Shown piece after piece: positions 4,900 to 5,444 of a DNA stretch of 5,444 nt (positions within the stretch are counted from its first letter, which is position 1; each line of letters starts with the position of its first letter). This stretch comes from Kiloniellaceae bacterium (GTDB lineage: Bacteria > Pseudomonadota > Alphaproteobacteria > Kiloniellales > Kiloniellaceae). The notes beneath the pieces were generated by a model that was not told where the DNA came from, ran no database searches, and saw only the letters and a list, made by a program, of their open reading frames with translations. Location of the stretch: assembly GCA_028280915.1 (NCBI GenBank), contig JANQKX010000323.1, forward strand, positions 1-5,444. Direction: 5' to 3'. A program made the translations under genes and the position numbers.

Positions 4900-5444
4900 A
4901 TGCCGCCCCTCATCGCCCTTTGGGTTCACCCCCGCTCCATGTCCACCGCCATGGAACGCATCATGCGCGAGCGGGGCGACATGAGCTGCTTTCACGAGCC
5001 GTTCCTCAACTATTTCTACGGTCACCGCAAAGTCCGCATCCTGCCCCATTTCGAGCCCGACCCGGCCCTGCCCGAGACCTATGAAGATACCAGGGACATG
5101 TTGGTTGAGGCGGCCCGGGCGGGCCCGGTCTTTTTCAAGGACATGAGCTATTACGTCATCCCGGAAATCCTGGATGACCGGGATTTCTTTAAAAGGGTGA
5201 CACATACCTTCCTCATTCGCCATCCCCTGCGCTCGATCGTGTCCTATCACAAGCTCGACCCGGAGCTGATCCAGACCGAGGTGGGCCTGGAAGCCCAATG
5301 GCAGCATGCCGAGGCGGTGGCGCAAACCACGGGCCGCCCGCCCGTGGTGCTCCTGGCCGAGGAGGTGCAAAACGACCCCGCAAAGATGCTGCGGGCCTAT
5401 TGGGAGGCCATCGGCCTGCCGCCCAAGGAGGAGGCGCTTTCCTG
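4900..5444 (+). CDS. Sulfotransferase-family protein, N-terminal part (runs off right edge)
   Basis: The frame from the ATG at 4900 stays open for 181 full codons to the window end, so the C-terminus is missing. It has the P-loop-like fold of PAPS-dependent sulfotransferases. The 5'-phosphosulfate loop is WVHPRSMSTA (residues 8-17); the 3'-phosphate site is the R-x7-S pattern RHPLRSIVS (Arg107 to Ser115); and LLAEEVQNDPAKML (151-164) corresponds to the conserved E-x-x-x-x-DP region near the C-terminus. The loop has PRSMST where membrane-type sulfotransferases have PRSGST. From memory, a distinct bacterial and animal family of sulfotransferase-like proteins reads PR-[NS]-x-ST-A, and this protein seems to belong there. 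The acceptor is unknown and sulfation itself is not proven. The gene is 14 nt behind the aminotransferase, with a weak AGGA about 12 nt before the ATG that overlaps the aminotransferase stop codon. Translational coupling is plausible. A kinase of related fold is less likely. Confidence 0.8.
   Translation, partial: MPPLIALWVHPRSMSTAMERIMRERGDMSCFHEPFLNYFYGHRKVRILPHFEPDPALPETYEDTRDMLVEAARAGPVFFKDMSYYVIPEILDDRDFFKRVTHTFLIRHPLRSIVSYHKLDPELIQTEVGLEAQWQHAEAVAQTTGRPPVVLLAEEVQNDPAKMLRAYWEAIGLPPKEEALS

Noticed and set aside
4882..5370. Open frame of 162 codons on the minus strand, opposite the sulfotransferase-like gene
   Set aside because: The plus-strand frame has both phosphate-binding motifs of sulfotransferases and suitable operon spacing; the minus frame has no recognisable content.

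Overview
This 5.4 kb window is GC-rich and tightly packed. It holds seven protein-coding genes, two of them cut by the window edges. Gene style and families (a GcvA-type LysR regulator, a class III aminotransferase, a GloA-type glyoxalase I, a Rieske oxygenase of the amine-demethylase kind) suggest a proteobacterium, most likely an alphaproteobacterium. That placement is an inference from protein style and base composition, not from a marker gene. No RNA gene, IS element, CRISPR array or phage gene was recognised.

Layout. (1) 1-150, minus: the N-terminus of a small hydrophobic membrane protein, running off the left edge. (2) 151-289: a short gap with a 12-bp dyad upstream of the membrane gene and a strong C(UUCG)G hairpin behind the next operon. 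(3) 290-2324, minus: a three-gene unit transcribed Rieske oxygenase -> glyoxalase I (gloA) -> EutQ-like cupin, with gaps of 30 and 61 nt. (4) 2325-2506: a divergent, locally AT-richer control region with an interrupted 19-bp inverted repeat next to the Rieske gene, an 11-bp motif present twice 65 bp apart, and a LysR-type T-N11-A palindrome. (5) 2507-3421, plus: the LysR regulator. (6) 3563-4885, plus: an AGXT2-like class III aminotransferase with a GTG start. (7) 4900-5444, plus: a sulfotransferase-fold protein, 14 nt behind the aminotransferase and open at the right edge.

How they may work together (inference). The divergent arrangement suggests that the LysR protein controls the Rieske-gloA-cupin operon and perhaps the aminotransferase-sulfotransferase pair. 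The Rieske enzyme carries a Glu at the bridging position next to the mononuclear iron site, as in oxygenases that act on quaternary or N-methyl amines (GbcA, CntA, stachydrine demethylase). An N-demethylating or C-N-cleaving oxygenase, a transaminase for a beta- or omega-amino acid type substrate, and a glyoxalase that clears 2-oxoaldehydes would fit catabolism of an N-methylated amino compound. The substrate is not readable from the sequence. The oxygenase's reductase partner is not in this window. The sulfotransferase-like gene and the cupin have no obvious place in known pathways of this type, and they make the cluster unusual.
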